Shown here piece by piece: positions 1 through 11,411 of a stretch of DNA of 64,000 nt. The number at the start of each line of letters is the position of its first letter. Positions within the stretch are counted from its first letter, which is position 1. Made by a program: the position numbers and the translations under genes. The DNA is from Corylus avellana (Eukaryota; Streptophyta; Magnoliopsida; Fagales; Betulaceae). The DNA is taken from positions 29,134,095 to 29,198,094 of the forward strand of contig NC_081544.1 of assembly GCF_901000735.1 (NCBI RefSeq), read 5' to 3'. The notes under the pieces were generated by a model, which saw only the letters and a program-made list of their open reading frames with translations, did no database searches and was not told the DNA's origin.

Positions 1-253
1 CTTCTTCTCGTTGGTGTCTTGATGAGCTTGTGGAGATCATGCATTGTAAGAATACCATAGGCCAAACTCTTCTCCCAATATTTTATGACGTGAATCCCTC
101 CGATGTGCGAAAACAAACCGGAACTTTTGCAAAAGCATTTTCAAGTCATGAAGAGCGATTTCAGGCGGAGATGGAAAGAGTGCAGAAGTGGAGAGTAGCA
201 CTTACTGAAGCTGCAAACTATTCTGGCTGGGATCTTCAAAATATTGCAAATGG
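1..253 (+). CDS. TIR-domain exon (3' part) of a TNL-type gene, cut by the window edge
   Basis: Reading from base 3, this encodes the C-terminal half of a plant TIR domain. It begins with SSRWCLDELVEI, which holds the Glu that is catalytic in TIR NADases, then LPIFYDVNPSDVRKQTG and YSGWDLQNIAN. It closely matches residues 83-165 of the intact TNL on the minus strand (exon 15824-16320). Coding ends at a GT donor at 254-255, at the same codon phase as in that gene. The intron start also matches the paralogous intron, inverted. No NB-ARC or LRR exon follows on this strand: the next resistance-gene sequence (1854 on) is on the other strand. Either the rest lies in the 861-960 gap, or this is a TIR-only or broken gene. 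The upstream half of the domain lies outside the window. Confidence 0.85.
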
Positions 254-860
254 GTATTATGTTAACCTCTCTTGTGTGTTTTTTCCTGCATTTGTCTTTT
301 TTTTTTTTTTTTCTTTTAAATGATGGAGGAAAATTCATAAAAATTAAAGCTGAGCAGAAATGGATTGAGAAAATTTAAACAAAAATTTCTCGAAAAATAT
401 TTTAAATCCAAATTTAATTTATGATTTCGTCAATCAAAAAAATTTCAAACTAATTTGGCATGGTTTAGTATAATTAAAATTTTCTAACATATATGAAATA
501 AGTATAATTAAGTTTACAATTTACTATCAACTTGAGCCTTTTGAATTAGTGATAATTTAACGTGTTATTAGAGTAAATGTTTTGAATTTAAACATTGTCT
601 TTATCGTTTTACCAATTTTAATTAAATATTCCACGAATTTGGTTTCACTTGATGAGGGAAGTGCGAGCCCAATCATAAAGGAGAGTATTAGAATTTTAAT
701 TTAAATAATTAAATCTGCTATTTATTTATTCTCTTAAACTTTTGAAATTAGGGGTGATTTAATATTCTCATATGATTCCAAAGTTAGATAATCCATCACG
801 TTGAATGATTTGCAGATAGTTTGGGGGCAACCCTATCCAATGGCCCAAACAATACACCAA
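254..860 (+). other. Intron-like AT-rich sequence after the TIR exon
   Basis: No coding sequence is visible. The first ~230 bases resemble, in reverse complement, the start of intron 1 of the intact TNL (about 15590-15820), so this is probably true intron. The rest is AT-rich, with a short repeat-like stretch around 490-570 that recurs in altered form at 18080-18350. Confidence 0.6.
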
Positions 861-960
861 NNNNNNNNNNNNNNNNNNNNNNNNNNNNNNNNNNNNNNNN
901 NNNNNNNNNNNNNNNNNNNNNNNNNNNNNNNNNNNNNNNNNNNNNNNNNNNNNNNNNNNN
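861..960. other. Assembly gap (100 N)
   Basis: Exactly 100 N, the usual placeholder for a gap of unknown length. It lies between the plus-strand TIR exon and the minus-strand TNL pseudogene, so the link between them is not proven. Confidence 0.95.
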
Positions 961-1320
961 TATATATTTCATTAAAAATCAAAAATATCTTACCCATCAA
1001 GTACAAATATGGCAAATGAATACAAAGTTTTTCTATATTTCTGTCTCTTTTAAGATTGGTAAAGGTTATTTCTCTAAATAAAAATATAATATCTAATATT
1101 TCTCTAAATTTTATCTTCTTGCCACCCAAGATTATGGGTCGTCCCTATTATCCTCCCGAAAGGCGATTACTAATTAAGTGAAGCAGATTTTTAAGTTTAT
1201 TTTTAATATGTGAAAAGGAGGAGTTTAAACTCGTAATTTCAGTTCGAAACATGTCTTAAAAACCCACGGTCTTGGAGAGTTTAAACATGCCTTAACACAT
1301 TTTTTTTTTATTTTTTTGTC

Positions 1321-1433
1321 CTCAAGAATCAATTGGGAACCAGTAACCACTCTTCATGAAATAAATGTCATTAGTTCAAATTTCTCTCCCCATTTATCTC
1401 TCGTGCGGACATGTTAAAAAAAAAAAAAAAAAC
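1321..1433 (+). mobile_element. Degenerate tRNA-derived SINE
   Basis: The segment around GTCATTAGTTCAAATTTCTC, the pyrimidine-rich stretch, GTGCGGACATGTT and a run of 18 A repeat the 3' half of the better preserved SINEs at 3880 and 33867. The box A region is poorly kept and I found no clear target-site duplication. The flanks 961-1320 and 1434-1853 hold nothing I recognise. Confidence 0.55.
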
Positions 1434-1853
1434 CTAATATTTTTTATGCTCAAACCAGATTTTCAAGTTGTATACTAAACTCATAATTTTAGTTTGAAGC
1501 ATGTCTTAAAAACCGACTGTCTTTAAGCTTGACATAAACCCGATTTGAAGTTAATCATAATTTCGAAAAAATAATTTCGAAAAAATTCAATATATATTCT
1601 TCCAAGAAGTGAATCAAGAGTAGCCAAAAGTATGTAGTACAATCAAGAGACCATGTTCTTTTTTTTTCTTTTTTCTTTTTTTTTTTCTGAAGTGAATCAA
1701 GAGACCATGTCAAGAAACGAAGGTTATTGATTAAATGATTATTCTATTCCTTTCATCTCCTTCCATTACCTTAATAAGTAGTAGCTATGGACGTACATGA
1801 GACGTGGTGAAGTCCTTACAGCAATGCACTTGTTCATTTCAATTAAAGTCCTT

Positions 1854-3394
1854 TCATTCTTGTGCTTCAGACTCCATCCTGGACCTTTTAGGGCACTTTT
1901 CTTCATCATTAGAACAATCATTGCTTGGTCCTGCAGCCTCATTGTCATCTCGACCTCTCTTAGCAGACACCATATCCATACTTACATATCCATCATCTCT
2001 TAAATTTGAGTCATCAAATAGTAGATGAATTCCACACTTCTTCACTTCAATGTATTCCTGAGATATGGTGTACACCTCCATTTCCTCTCCACTTTCCATC
2101 TCAAATTCATATCTTTTAAGTGGTATATGGCAGACACAGGAATGATCTTCACAGGTTATAGGGATGGCATAGAATGTTGGCCTAAAAATATCTTCGTGGC
2201 CTCTACTTTTATTACTGATTTTCATGAAAGGAGCAGAAGTTATCGCATTGGATTCTTTCTTGGCTGCATAAAGAGCGCAAACGAGCAGCCCCCGGATTTC
2301 ACCTTCTGAAAGTGGAGGTACCTTAAAGGATATAGAGCATCCAATTCCCTGATGCCTGAACCAATTTGGAACCTCACTACCAGGGAGGAAAATGGCACGA
2401 ACCTCATCACGCTTGCACAAACACTACAAAAAAAAAGAAAAAGAAAAAAAAGTGCTCATATCATAAAAATGCACACACATAGAGTGAGAGAGAGAGAAAC
2501 CTGAAGAAGACTCCTCTTACAATCATAGTTGCACCGTTCCATGTGAATTAATGGTCCAAATTCCAAACTCTCCAAGCCTTGAATCTCAACTAATTTCACA
2601 GTTAGTAAGGAAACATATAGGTGGTCGTTTCAGGTTTGACGGAATTGAGAGTGTTTCTATTGATGTGCAGTCAGTTGCATGCAAGCTCGTTAAACTTGCG
2701 GGGAGTTCTGAAATTGATTGAACTTAGTCAACCACAATGTAGTTAATTTAGGAAGGCGACTGATGCAATGAGGTAGATTAAGGAAATTGTTTCTTCCTAA
2801 ATCCAGCTCCCCGAGTGAAGATAAACTCCCATGATCAATTGGAATCCCATCTTCAAACAGATTGCACTCGTTGAGAACTAGTCTTCTCAAAGAGCATAGT
2901 CCATAAATGGAAGCCGGGAGCAAATGCGTTGGATTAATGGAGTTTTTTGGGGATATCCACGATGAGAACCGTGATAACCAAGATTTTGAAGATTGTCCTT
3001 TACATCTAGATAATGACACAGTTTTGAGATTCTTCAAATGACCAAAGGAGGTAGGGAGTTGCATAATAGCAGTTCTGTCTGCATGCAATTCCGTTAGAGC
3101 CATCATATTCCCCAATTGCTCTGGTAGCATATCAAGTTTTAAGCATTCAGACAAGTTTAGAGTTTCAAGAGATTTTAAGTTAGAAGTTCTTCTTAGAAGA
3201 TTCCTTAAGTTCTGGCATCCTTCTAAATTCAGCAAAACAAGTCTTTCTAGATTTCCAATGGACTCGTGAAGCTCAACCAAACTTGTACAACCTTCAAGTA
3301 TTAGCATCTCCATAATTGGAACTTGTAAGAAGTTTGGTGTCTTGGTGAGATATTTGGAATTGTGGAGATTAAAGACTTTCAACTTGTTGAGTAT
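1854..3394 (-). pseudogene. TNL pseudogene: LRR exon plus C-terminal domain exon, NB-ARC lost
   Basis: Two exons correspond to exons 4 and 5 of the intact TNL (10895-9414). The LRR exon begins after an AG acceptor at 3395-3396 and runs to a GT donor at 2499-2500. After a 76-77 base intron, the last exon runs from 2423 to the stop at 1854. It carries the post-LRR jelly-roll (C-JID) signature LPGSEVPNWFRHQGIG and a charged tail with KRGRDD and CPKRSR. Against the intact paralogue, the LRR exon has a 10-base deletion near 2715-2725 that shifts the frame and brings in a stop at 2690-2692. A second indel near 2597-2605 probably restores the frame too late. No NB-ARC exon lies upstream: the sequence beyond 3400 matches intron 1 of the intact gene, so the middle exons were deleted. 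It cannot encode a working receptor. Confidence 0.88.
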
Positions 3395-3479
3395 CTATCA
3401 AAACAAAAATTGTTAAAACAGAAGAAAGAAAATTTTGACTTATACATTTGAAAATAATATAGAAATATAAGGAAATATA

Positions 3480-4205
3480 AGGAAATGTAAGATTTAAGTC
3501 ATTAATTAAGTGTTTCACGGAAAGTATGATTACAATATATTCCTCTCTAAATTAGTAATTTTTACCCAAAAGGCTAAGTGGACAATGAGATGGCGAGTGG
3601 GCTTAGTTGGGCTCATTGCAACTGAATGGCCTATTGGAGGAAAAGTCTGTTAAATTTGTTATGGGCCAATTTTGTGTATTTAAGTCAGTATTAGCCTTCT
3701 TGGTGAATGGAGGTTGGGCCATCCTCGAATTAGGCCAGTTTTTATTATTTTATTATTTTTAATTTATGTTATTTAGCCCAGTTTATCACAACTACATTAG
3801 TTTGGTTCAATAATTCCATCTATCGAATTTATTACATTCTTTTTCACATTCATATCAAATCAAATACAACAACCAAATTGTTCCCAATGAGTAGTTCAAT
3901 CGGTTAGGGACCATGCCTTATGAAGCGGAGGTCACTAGTTCGAATCTCACTTTCCCCCTCTTGTGTGTGGACATGTAAAAAAAAAAAAAAAAAAAAAAAA
4001 TACAACAACCAGATTTCCATAGACAAAAAATAGTAAAGAAGTGTTACATTGGACAGTTAGATGGGACTGTTAAATTACCGTTTATCTTAAAAGTTTTATA
4101 AAATAAAATATTTAGTTGAAATGATGGGCGAATGATGAAGATAAGATTCGAATTTAGAACATTTGTTATGATATAATATTAGATCAACATTTATTCAAAA
4201 GTTTA
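3480..4205 (-). repeat. Copy of TNL intron 1 sequence fused to the pseudogene
   Basis: Long stretches match 13006-13850, which lies inside intron 1 of the intact TNL. Examples are the text around TGTTATGGGCCAATTTTGTG, the GAGGTTGGGCCATCCT segment and AAATATTTAGTTGAAATGAT. In the intact gene this block lies more than 2 kb from the LRR exon, with NB-ARC between. Here it lies within 100 bases of it. This is the footprint of the deletion that removed exons 2 and 3. Confidence 0.75.
3880..4000 (+). mobile_element. tRNA-derived SINE with target-site duplication
   Basis: The left part looks like a tRNA promoter: a box A-like TAGTTCAATCGGTTAGGGA and a box B-like AGTTCGAATC. A pyrimidine-rich segment and a 24-base A tail follow. 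Flanking repeats TACAACAACCAAATT (3865-3879) and TACAACAACCAGATT (4001-4015) form a 15-base target-site duplication. The paralogous site in the intact TNL intron near 13580-13600 is empty. Inserted after the two introns diverged. Confidence 0.85.
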
Positions 4206-5690
4206 AATATGTTCAGGGCTTTGATGGTGGCACTGGTTATGATTTTTGAGCTTTTGGTTGGTTGGCGTTGATCTGAATGTAGACATTTGTAGAAATTGGG
4301 ATATTCCTTTTGATGTATTGTATTGATATTTGGTTGTATTGATGACATATAGCTTTTGATGGTTGTATTGATGTTTGGGATATTGCTACAGTGGCATATT
4401 TCTGTTTTGTCTTAATCAAACTTCATTCATCCTACTGAAATTTCAAAAAGGATAGAATCAAAAACCGAACATATAGCTCAACATTCATCTTGGAATGCAG
4501 ACTTCTAAAGCAAAATCGAAATCAATATCTTAATTTCATCACCTGCCAATAGAAATGAATATAATCTGCAAGTTCTCATTTTGGCTAAAAAGTTTCAAAC
4601 AATAGCAACATAATATCAAAACACTGTATTTTTACATTTTTCAAATATATATATATATATTTGAAAAAAAATTAGTTAGTGAACTAAAAAACAGCAAATC
4701 TCCTACATCTCTGCATATATCTGATTTTTGTAACTCTCTTAATGTCTACATCAGATGACACTTTTAACTCCCTTTATCTGAGCCGGAACAGTGACTCCAG
4801 CTCTTTGCGTTCATATGTTCCTCCAAAGCCAGAAGTGTTTGATATAGCTACTCTAATTGGCATTTAAGAAATCAATGGTGCAACTCCCTGCAATGGAACA
4901 CAACCATTTAGTCATGATTGCTTAGGGTAATTGGCTTATTGCTGATAATCCACTAGAAAAGATCTGGGAAAAAAAGTTGGGCAACAATGAGTCAAGGGTC
5001 CCTTACCACAACACCATAAAAGATGACTACAACATCAAATCTTGCAGGCACCCAAAACCACCAACCAATCCTATAGCAGAGAAACTACCAAACACCATAA
5101 AAGATGACTACACTCAACGCCAAAGATCACAAAGATTACCCACAAACCCATAAAATTTCTCATTCCGAATTCACCCCTTCTGATGAACACCTAACTGGTT
5201 GCTTCCTTCTCAACCGAAAATTCAAGAGGAAATTAAAAACTCCTCCATTACACCCCTCTTACACTCATTCAGCCAACACAAGAGCATTCAAAAAAAATTC
5301 CCATTCCAGAAACAACCAAAGAAAACCTATCCAAACATTAGCAAGACTCTTCCCTTCCCCCATTCGGTTAAATAAAAAATAAAAAAGAAAGAAAGAAGCA
5401 CAAAATTTCGAACTTCACCCATTCGGTTAAAGGAACACAAGGTCTAGATTGGGTCCTGATCCCTACCACCCCGGTTGCTTTCCTCCACACACAAACAGTG
5501 GCCAAGTCGGTAAACTTCAATCCGCACCAAGATTTTTTGGAGAGGGGAGAGGGGAGAGGAAGGGTGAGAGGGAACAAGTGTTTTCGTTTTGGAAGACTCA
5601 AACAAAATAGGGCGAAACAATTTTGAATTTCAAATTTGTTTACGCCCCTTTTTGAAAGACTCAAGAATATGCACCGACTTTTTCTTATTT
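4206..5690. other. No recognisable gene
   Basis: AT-rich spacer. On the minus strand a splice-acceptor-like sequence near 4890 precedes a short open stretch reading ...VAISNTSGFGGTYERKELESLF... (about 4880-4790). It looks exon-like but I could not assign it. The plus-strand open frame at 5104-5382 and the minus frame at 5368-5664 have no recognisable motif. Confidence 0.4.
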
Positions 5691-6279
5691 GGGTTAAATA
5701 TAAATTAGTCCATGTGGTTTTATTACTTTATTTTTTTCTTCATAAGGTTTCATTTTTATCACAGAAGGTCTTTGTGGCTTTGATAATAGACTAAGTTAGT
5801 CCTCCGTCAGTTGACTTAATGAAATTTCACGTGGACCAATCAAATATTAACACGTGGCACCTATTTAATTTTTTTTTTTTAAATTAAAAAATGTATTTTT
5901 TAATAAATAAATAAATAAATAAAAAAAGGGAAAAAAATTTTTGGGTGGCTCCTTGGTGCCCAAAGGGGTGGTAAACCACTAGCGGTGGTTGGGGGTGGTT
6001 TCATTACAACAACAGGCGTGGGGTGAAACAGCCAAAATTTTTTTTGGTTAGAAACCACAATTTTTTTTTTATTTTTTATTTTTTTTAAAAATTAAATAGT
6101 TGTCACGTGCTAACATTTGATTGGTCCACGTAAAATTCCGTTAAGTTAACTAACGGTCAACTGACGGGGGATTAACTTGGTTTATTATCAAACTACAGGG
6201 CCTCTTGTGATCAAAATGAAACCTTAGGAGAGAAAAAATAAAGTAATGAAACCCCATGGACTAATTTAGTATTTAACCC
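5691..6279. mobile_element. Foldback Mutator-like element with long terminal inverted repeats
   Basis: The ends are inverted copies of each other, starting GGGTTAAATA and ending TATTTAACCC. Similarity runs inward for roughly 190 bases on each side, through the ACGTGGACCAATCAAAT and ATTTGATTGGTCCACGT arms. The element is bounded by a perfect 9-base duplication TTCTTATTT (5682-5690 and 6280-6288), the size typical of Mutator-superfamily transposition. It has no coding capacity, so it is non-autonomous. Confidence 0.88.
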
Positions 6280-6288
6280 TTCTTATTT

Positions 6289-6884
6289 TAAGCCATTAAA
6301 TATATTAAACCTACTTTCTCTTATTCTAATCTATCTCACCCACTTTCTCTTAATCTAAGCCATTGGATATATCCAGGGGCTTAGATTTCAAAATTTGGGA
6401 GCCGGCAATTTTGAAGTATTGCCGGGATCCCAATCCGGTGGAATCCAAAAACTATAATAGAGAGATTATTCATAATATTCTACTTTCTGTATTATTGACA
6501 ATACAAAAATCAATAAAAATTCCTGATTAATCGAAAATGTTTTGATTTGATACCAAACATTGAAAATACCAAAAAAAACTCGAACAAAAGGAGATTAGAG
6601 AAAAAAGGAAAGAAAAGAAGAAGACGTATGGTACAACTATCTCTTCCGAAACATATTCATGAACATTTTTGTCTTAATTAGTTTTCGTTTCCGATGAAAC
6701 ATACAACTATCTATTGGACACCATATCCATTATACAATCTCTTCAAGTATGAGTAATAATATGAAAAGGACTAAAGTCATTCTAGAGTCATCTCAAATGT
6801 GATGTAGCATTTTAAATCACCATTGAATTTGAGATGATAATTATTGAATTTGGGATGACTCTAAGAGAACTCTAGTCCTTTTTA
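6289..6884. other. No recognisable gene
   Basis: AT-rich sequence between the foldback element and the small TNL fragment. Two near-repeats, around 6775-6830 and 6840-6890 (CTAGAGTCATCTCAAAT and its inverse), form an imperfect inverted repeat and may be a decayed MITE. Confidence 0.35.
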
Positions 6885-7062
6885 TATCATTACTCCATAA
6901 TCCATTGCACTTGGGTCATGATCAAGTATTACATGAATTCCAAACTCCTTCACTTCAAAGTATTTCTCACCCTCGCGCTTCATCTTTATTTCCGTTACAC
7001 TTGCTTTCACCTTCAATATATGAATAGGGCCAATAGCATCTCCAGGAAGGATAATCTTTATG
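6885..7062 (-). pseudogene. Fragment of a TNL C-terminal (C-JID) exon
   Basis: Reverse-strand translation gives DYPSWRCYWPYSYIEGE in one frame, then EGEKYFEVKEFGIHVILDHD in another. Both match consecutive parts of the last exon of the intact TNL (DYPSWKGYWPYANIEGK and GGKYFEVKECGIHVIVDDD). A 2-base deletion between them causes the frame change. The LPGSEVP start and the charged tail are missing. A relic of a further TNL copy, closer to the intact gene than to the pseudogene at 1854. Confidence 0.8.
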
Positions 7063-8178
7063 AAATTCATACAATAGAATCTTCAAAGTTTCTTTCCTTT
7101 GCTTCATCCAAGAAAGAAACTGGAAAAGACTAACTGAAAAATAAAAAATTTGGAAATTTTCAGTCTCAGACAAGGAAAAAGAAAAGCTCAAAACAGAAAA
7201 ATCAAGTAGTTGAGAAAAAGCATTTAATGAAGAAGAAAATCAATTGGTTGAGAGTTACATTCAAGCCTTAAAAAATTAACCTAAATATATGATAGTTTTA
7301 TGGAACAGGAAAAAAAAAAAAAAATAAAGAAAAAAAAAAATCTAATCTTGCAGTATCACCAAAGGACATAACTAGAATCAGGAGGCCCATTTCCAAATTC
7401 CAATACCCAACCTCAATTCTGCCTCCAACTTTGATCTCCAATTGGAGCCTTACAATTTGAATTATGCCAAATTTCCTACAAAAGCTCGATTCTTCGCTTC
7501 AGAGGTCTGACTTGTATGCTACCATCCCTGAGTATCCTCCCCACAGACCTTCTAACTTTTGCCTTCCCCAGAAGATCGCAAAAAATCCATAATGGACTAT
7601 GAGTCGTACTCATGTAAACCCTTACAAAATCCTGGACACCAACGTATAGCACTTCCAGACATCAAATGCAACTCAATAAAAATGGCCTCATCTTCAGCAC
7701 CATCAAACCAATCGGAGAAAACAAATAGGAAACAGTAAATTTAATCATTTAATTAATATTTCAACGCACCCATCAAACTAGCTCCCATGCAGATCTCTCC
7801 ACGAAAAACAACTAAAAAAAAAAATGTTAAAAACATAGGCAGTCGGAATACTTGAAAAGGATGCTACTTTATAGATGCCATAACCTTCTCATAAGCTAAG
7901 GAATAAGACCCCAAATGAAAATGAACCCATTTCAGAAACCGCCACAACATACAGAAAACGAACCCAATTTCAACCTGGGAAAACTAAAAGAAATACAAAT
8001 TTCTAAATCCAGTTTATCACCAATGGATTCAACCCATTCAAAATCGCTTAAAATTTACCTACAACACGATTCCCCTCCTTCAAATAAATTCAACAATTAG
8101 AAGCTGAACCCAATTCGAATCAGAAGCGGAATCAAAACAAATAATAAGAAAGCAAACACAGAGAGAGAGAGAACATAC
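7063..8178. other. No recognisable gene; HSF exon 2 expected here but not found
   Basis: If the heat-shock-factor exon at 8179-8415 were part of a normal gene, its second exon (starting GFRK and encoding the end of the DNA-binding domain and the coiled-coil oligomerisation region) should lie on the minus strand below 8179. I see no such sequence in this stretch. Confidence 0.5.
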
Positions 8179-8415
8179 ATAGGTGTTGAGCTGGCGGATG
8201 AAACTGGAGAAGTTGTTGTGCTTGAAAAAGGCCGGGAGGAGGACCCGGGCAAACTCGGGTGGGTTCCACACCACGAAGCTCGTCTTGTTCTGGCTCCACG
8301 ACACGATCTCGTCCGTCGTCGAGTCGTCCACCACGTCGTACGTCTTCATCAGAAGCGGCGCCGGACCGCCTCCCCCACCTCCGCCGCTCCCGCTCGTCGT
8401 CGGAGCTCCGTCCAT
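8179..8415 (-). CDS. First exon of a class A heat-shock transcription factor (orphan or partial)
   Basis: The exon runs from ATG at 8415 to a GT donor at 8178-8177 and encodes 79 residues. A Gly-rich leader ([10 protein letters not shown], seven Gly, PAP) precedes [34 protein letters not shown] and [17 protein letters not shown]. This is the helix-turn-helix heat-shock-element-binding domain up to its recognition helix. The break after NTY is the conserved intron position in plant HSF genes. The Gly-rich PAP start and DDS.TD.IVSWS are most like HsfA5 or HsfA4. The protein would be a nuclear DNA-binding regulator. The remaining exons are not visible down to the next foreign sequence (TNL fragment at 7062), so this is probably a truncated copy. 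GC content is much higher than in the surroundings, as expected for a real HSF first exon. Confidence 0.85.
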
Positions 8416-9413
8416 TTTCAGGTCCCGGATTCCTCGGGTTGGGCTTTTGGATTTGGATGGATGGTTGTGGACGAGATTAATTAATTTTACTTCAATTGAG
8501 ACAAACGAGGCGGTGGTAAAACCTGTAAGATGGAGAACTTGTTGACTTTTCTTAGACACTGATATCGTTTCAATTGTAGGACAATTTTTGCTTTAAATTT
8601 GTTAACCAAAGTCAGTCTATTATTATTTTTTATTAATTTAGCATTCATTTTTAGAATATTTGAATTTTATGTGTTTTTTTTTTTAATTGTTTAATAAAGC
8701 ACATAATTATCACATTTAAATTTTAAACTACAGATGATAATTACATGCTCTAAAAATAGACATCATTTTAATAGATTAGTTGAACGACTTTTTTCTAATA
8801 TAATTTGAAGAAAATTTTTATTATAATTGTAGTGTTTTAGAAAAAAAATAAATAAAAATTCATTAGGGATTTTTAATCTTTGTACAGGATTCTTTTGTGG
8901 AATGGATTAATGCATGTATATATATTTTTTCTTGTAAGCCTGGTTTGGCAAAAGACTTGGTTAAAAATGATTGATGTGATATAAAATTAATAAAAGTTTT
9001 AAATTTTTTGTATGAAAAATTTAAAATATTTTGTTTTATAGTGAATTTTTTTTTATTTAAATAGTTATTAATGTGATATAATTAGTAAGAATGTTCGAGA
9101 GTTGAAAAAAAAAATGGACCTAATTAGGCATTTGCCAAACAAGACATATCTCTTGTGAAACATATTTACCAAAAAATTTGTGGTCTTAGTTTTGGTTTCT
9201 GATGAAACGTATTTGACCCCATTCTGTATTTCTCCAATGTTACTATAAATTCAAGAAGATATATATATATATCAAACATTTCAACAAGAATAAAAGCGAT
9301 ATTTTTTATCTCCTTATATATATATGGAAGGGTTCGAAAGAACAAAGGCGGTTGAATAAATAAGATCAACAAAATTTAATTATGAATAAACATATTAACA
9401 AGTCCTCCTCCTT
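8416..9413. other. Spacer between HSF exon and TNL 3' end
   Basis: Bases 8416-8560 would be the HSF 5' UTR and promoter. The open frame extends upstream without an ATG, so the start at 8415 is preferred. The rest is AT-rich with no recognisable gene. Confidence 0.5.
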
Positions 9414-11380
9414 TCATTGTTGCGCTTGATCCAAGTCATCAACATCCTTTATCTTTAATCTTTTAGGGCAGTTTAATTCATCATCACTGGACGAATCATT
9501 GCTTGGTCCGGCCTCATTGTCATCACGATCTCTCTTCAAAGTAAAAGAATCCATATCTTCATCCATTGCATTTGGGTCGTCATCAACTATTACATGAATT
9601 CCGCACTCCTTCACTTCAAAGTATTTCCCACCATGAACCTCCATCTTTATTTCCATTCCACTTGCTATTTTACCTTCAATATTTGCATAGGGCCAATAGC
9701 CTTTCCAGGAAGGATAATCTCTACGAAATGGACCATAGATAGCGGCGTATGTCCAATAGCTGTTGTTAAGGTGCAAAGTGATTAACGGGTCCCCGCCCAG
9801 GTTCTCGTCCAGTATTTTTGGTATGGGTGCAAAACCTATACAAAAAAGCAACCCCTTGATTTGACCCTTTGGAAGAGAAGGTATATGAAAGGATATCGAA
9901 GATCCAATTCCCTTATGGCTGAACCAATCTGGAACCTCACTACCAGGTAACTCAATTGAATTATATTCACCACACTTGGACACGTACTGTTTCAAAAGAG
10001 AAAAAAGTTAACATTATAAAATGGTTCTAGAGAAAGAGAGAGAAAGTACCTGGATAAGACTCTTTCTGAAATCATATGCTAGATTGTCACTACTTTTCAA
10101 GAAAAAATGTGTCCATAAACTTCCTTGATTCGGCACATCTGGGAGTCTCTGTAATGATGAGCAGCCACTTGCATACAAGTCTCCTAAACTTGCAGGAAGT
10201 TCTGGAATTGATTCGAGACTCGCACACTCATTCAACGACAGTACATATAATTGAGGAAGTCGACCGATGCATTGAGGCAGTGTACGGAAATTGTTTCTTG
10301 ATAAATCCAAATGTTGGAGTGAAGGTAAACTCCCAAAATCAAAAGGAATCCCATCTTCAAACAAATTGCAATTACTGAGATGCAGTTTTCTCAAAGAACA
10401 TAATCCATAAACAGAAGTTGACAGCAAATATATGGGTTTTGTGCATTTTGGTGATATCCACGACACAAACCGTGACATCCATGATCTTGAGGATTGCCCT
10501 TTACACCCCGATAATGATAGAGTTTTGAGGTTCTTCAAAAGACAAAAGGAGTATGGTAGTTGACTAATAGCAATTCCATTTGCAAGCAGCTCCTTTAAAG
10601 CAACCATATTTCCCAATTGTTTTGGTAACTTGTCAATTTTTATGCACTCAGACAAGTCAAGAGTCTCTAAAGCTCTTAAGTTAGAAATGCTTTCTGGAAG
10701 ATTCTTTAAGTTCTTGCATCCTTGTAAATTCAATAAAACAAGTTTTTTCAAATGTCCAATAGACTCATGTACCTCAATCAAGCTCTTGCAACCTTCAAGT
10801 ATGAGTATCTCCAAATGTGGGAGTTGTAAGAAGTTTGGTGATCGGGTGAGACATTTAGAACCTTTGAGATTAAGAACTTTTAACTTGTTGAGTATCTGTC
10901 AAAATAGAATCAAATGAAAAAAAATAATAATAATAAAAATCATTAAAGTTATTCATTCAAAGTTGATAAGAAAATAAAAGGTAATGTGAGATTTGTTATA
11001 CTTTGATTTTCTTCCAAACTTGTTTGACATTACTATATTGCATGTCGAGGATAACAACATTCTCAAGATGAAAATTTGGTGGTAGAAATTCCAGAGGGCA
11101 CTTATGCCAGTGAAGCCATCTTAACTCTTTGGAAAGGCATTCAAAGGATCCTGTGAGATATGCACCATCAATTCGGAGCAATCTCAAATTTTTCATATTT
11201 GCAAATGCTTCAGTTTTCAATTCTATATCTTCAGGTGCAGGTAGATTTAGGTTAAGACCCTCTATTGCTTCTGATCCCTGGAAACATAGCTGGGTTAGCA
11301 ATGTATATTCATATCTTGTGTGATGCTAGAACACCTTCAAATTGGAGGTGACCTATATATTTTCACCATAACTAAATAAA

Positions 11381-11411
<31 letters not shown>

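Noticed and set aside
833..1129. Open frames across the N run near 861-960, and the same for those at 26336-26679, 42590-42952 and 48638-49262
   Set aside because: They exist only because N is read as open. The real bases at each end show no protein motif.
4780..4890. Possible ketoacyl-synthase-like exon (VAISNTSGFGG)
   Set aside because: The match is a few residues long, stops follow soon after and no other exon is nearby.
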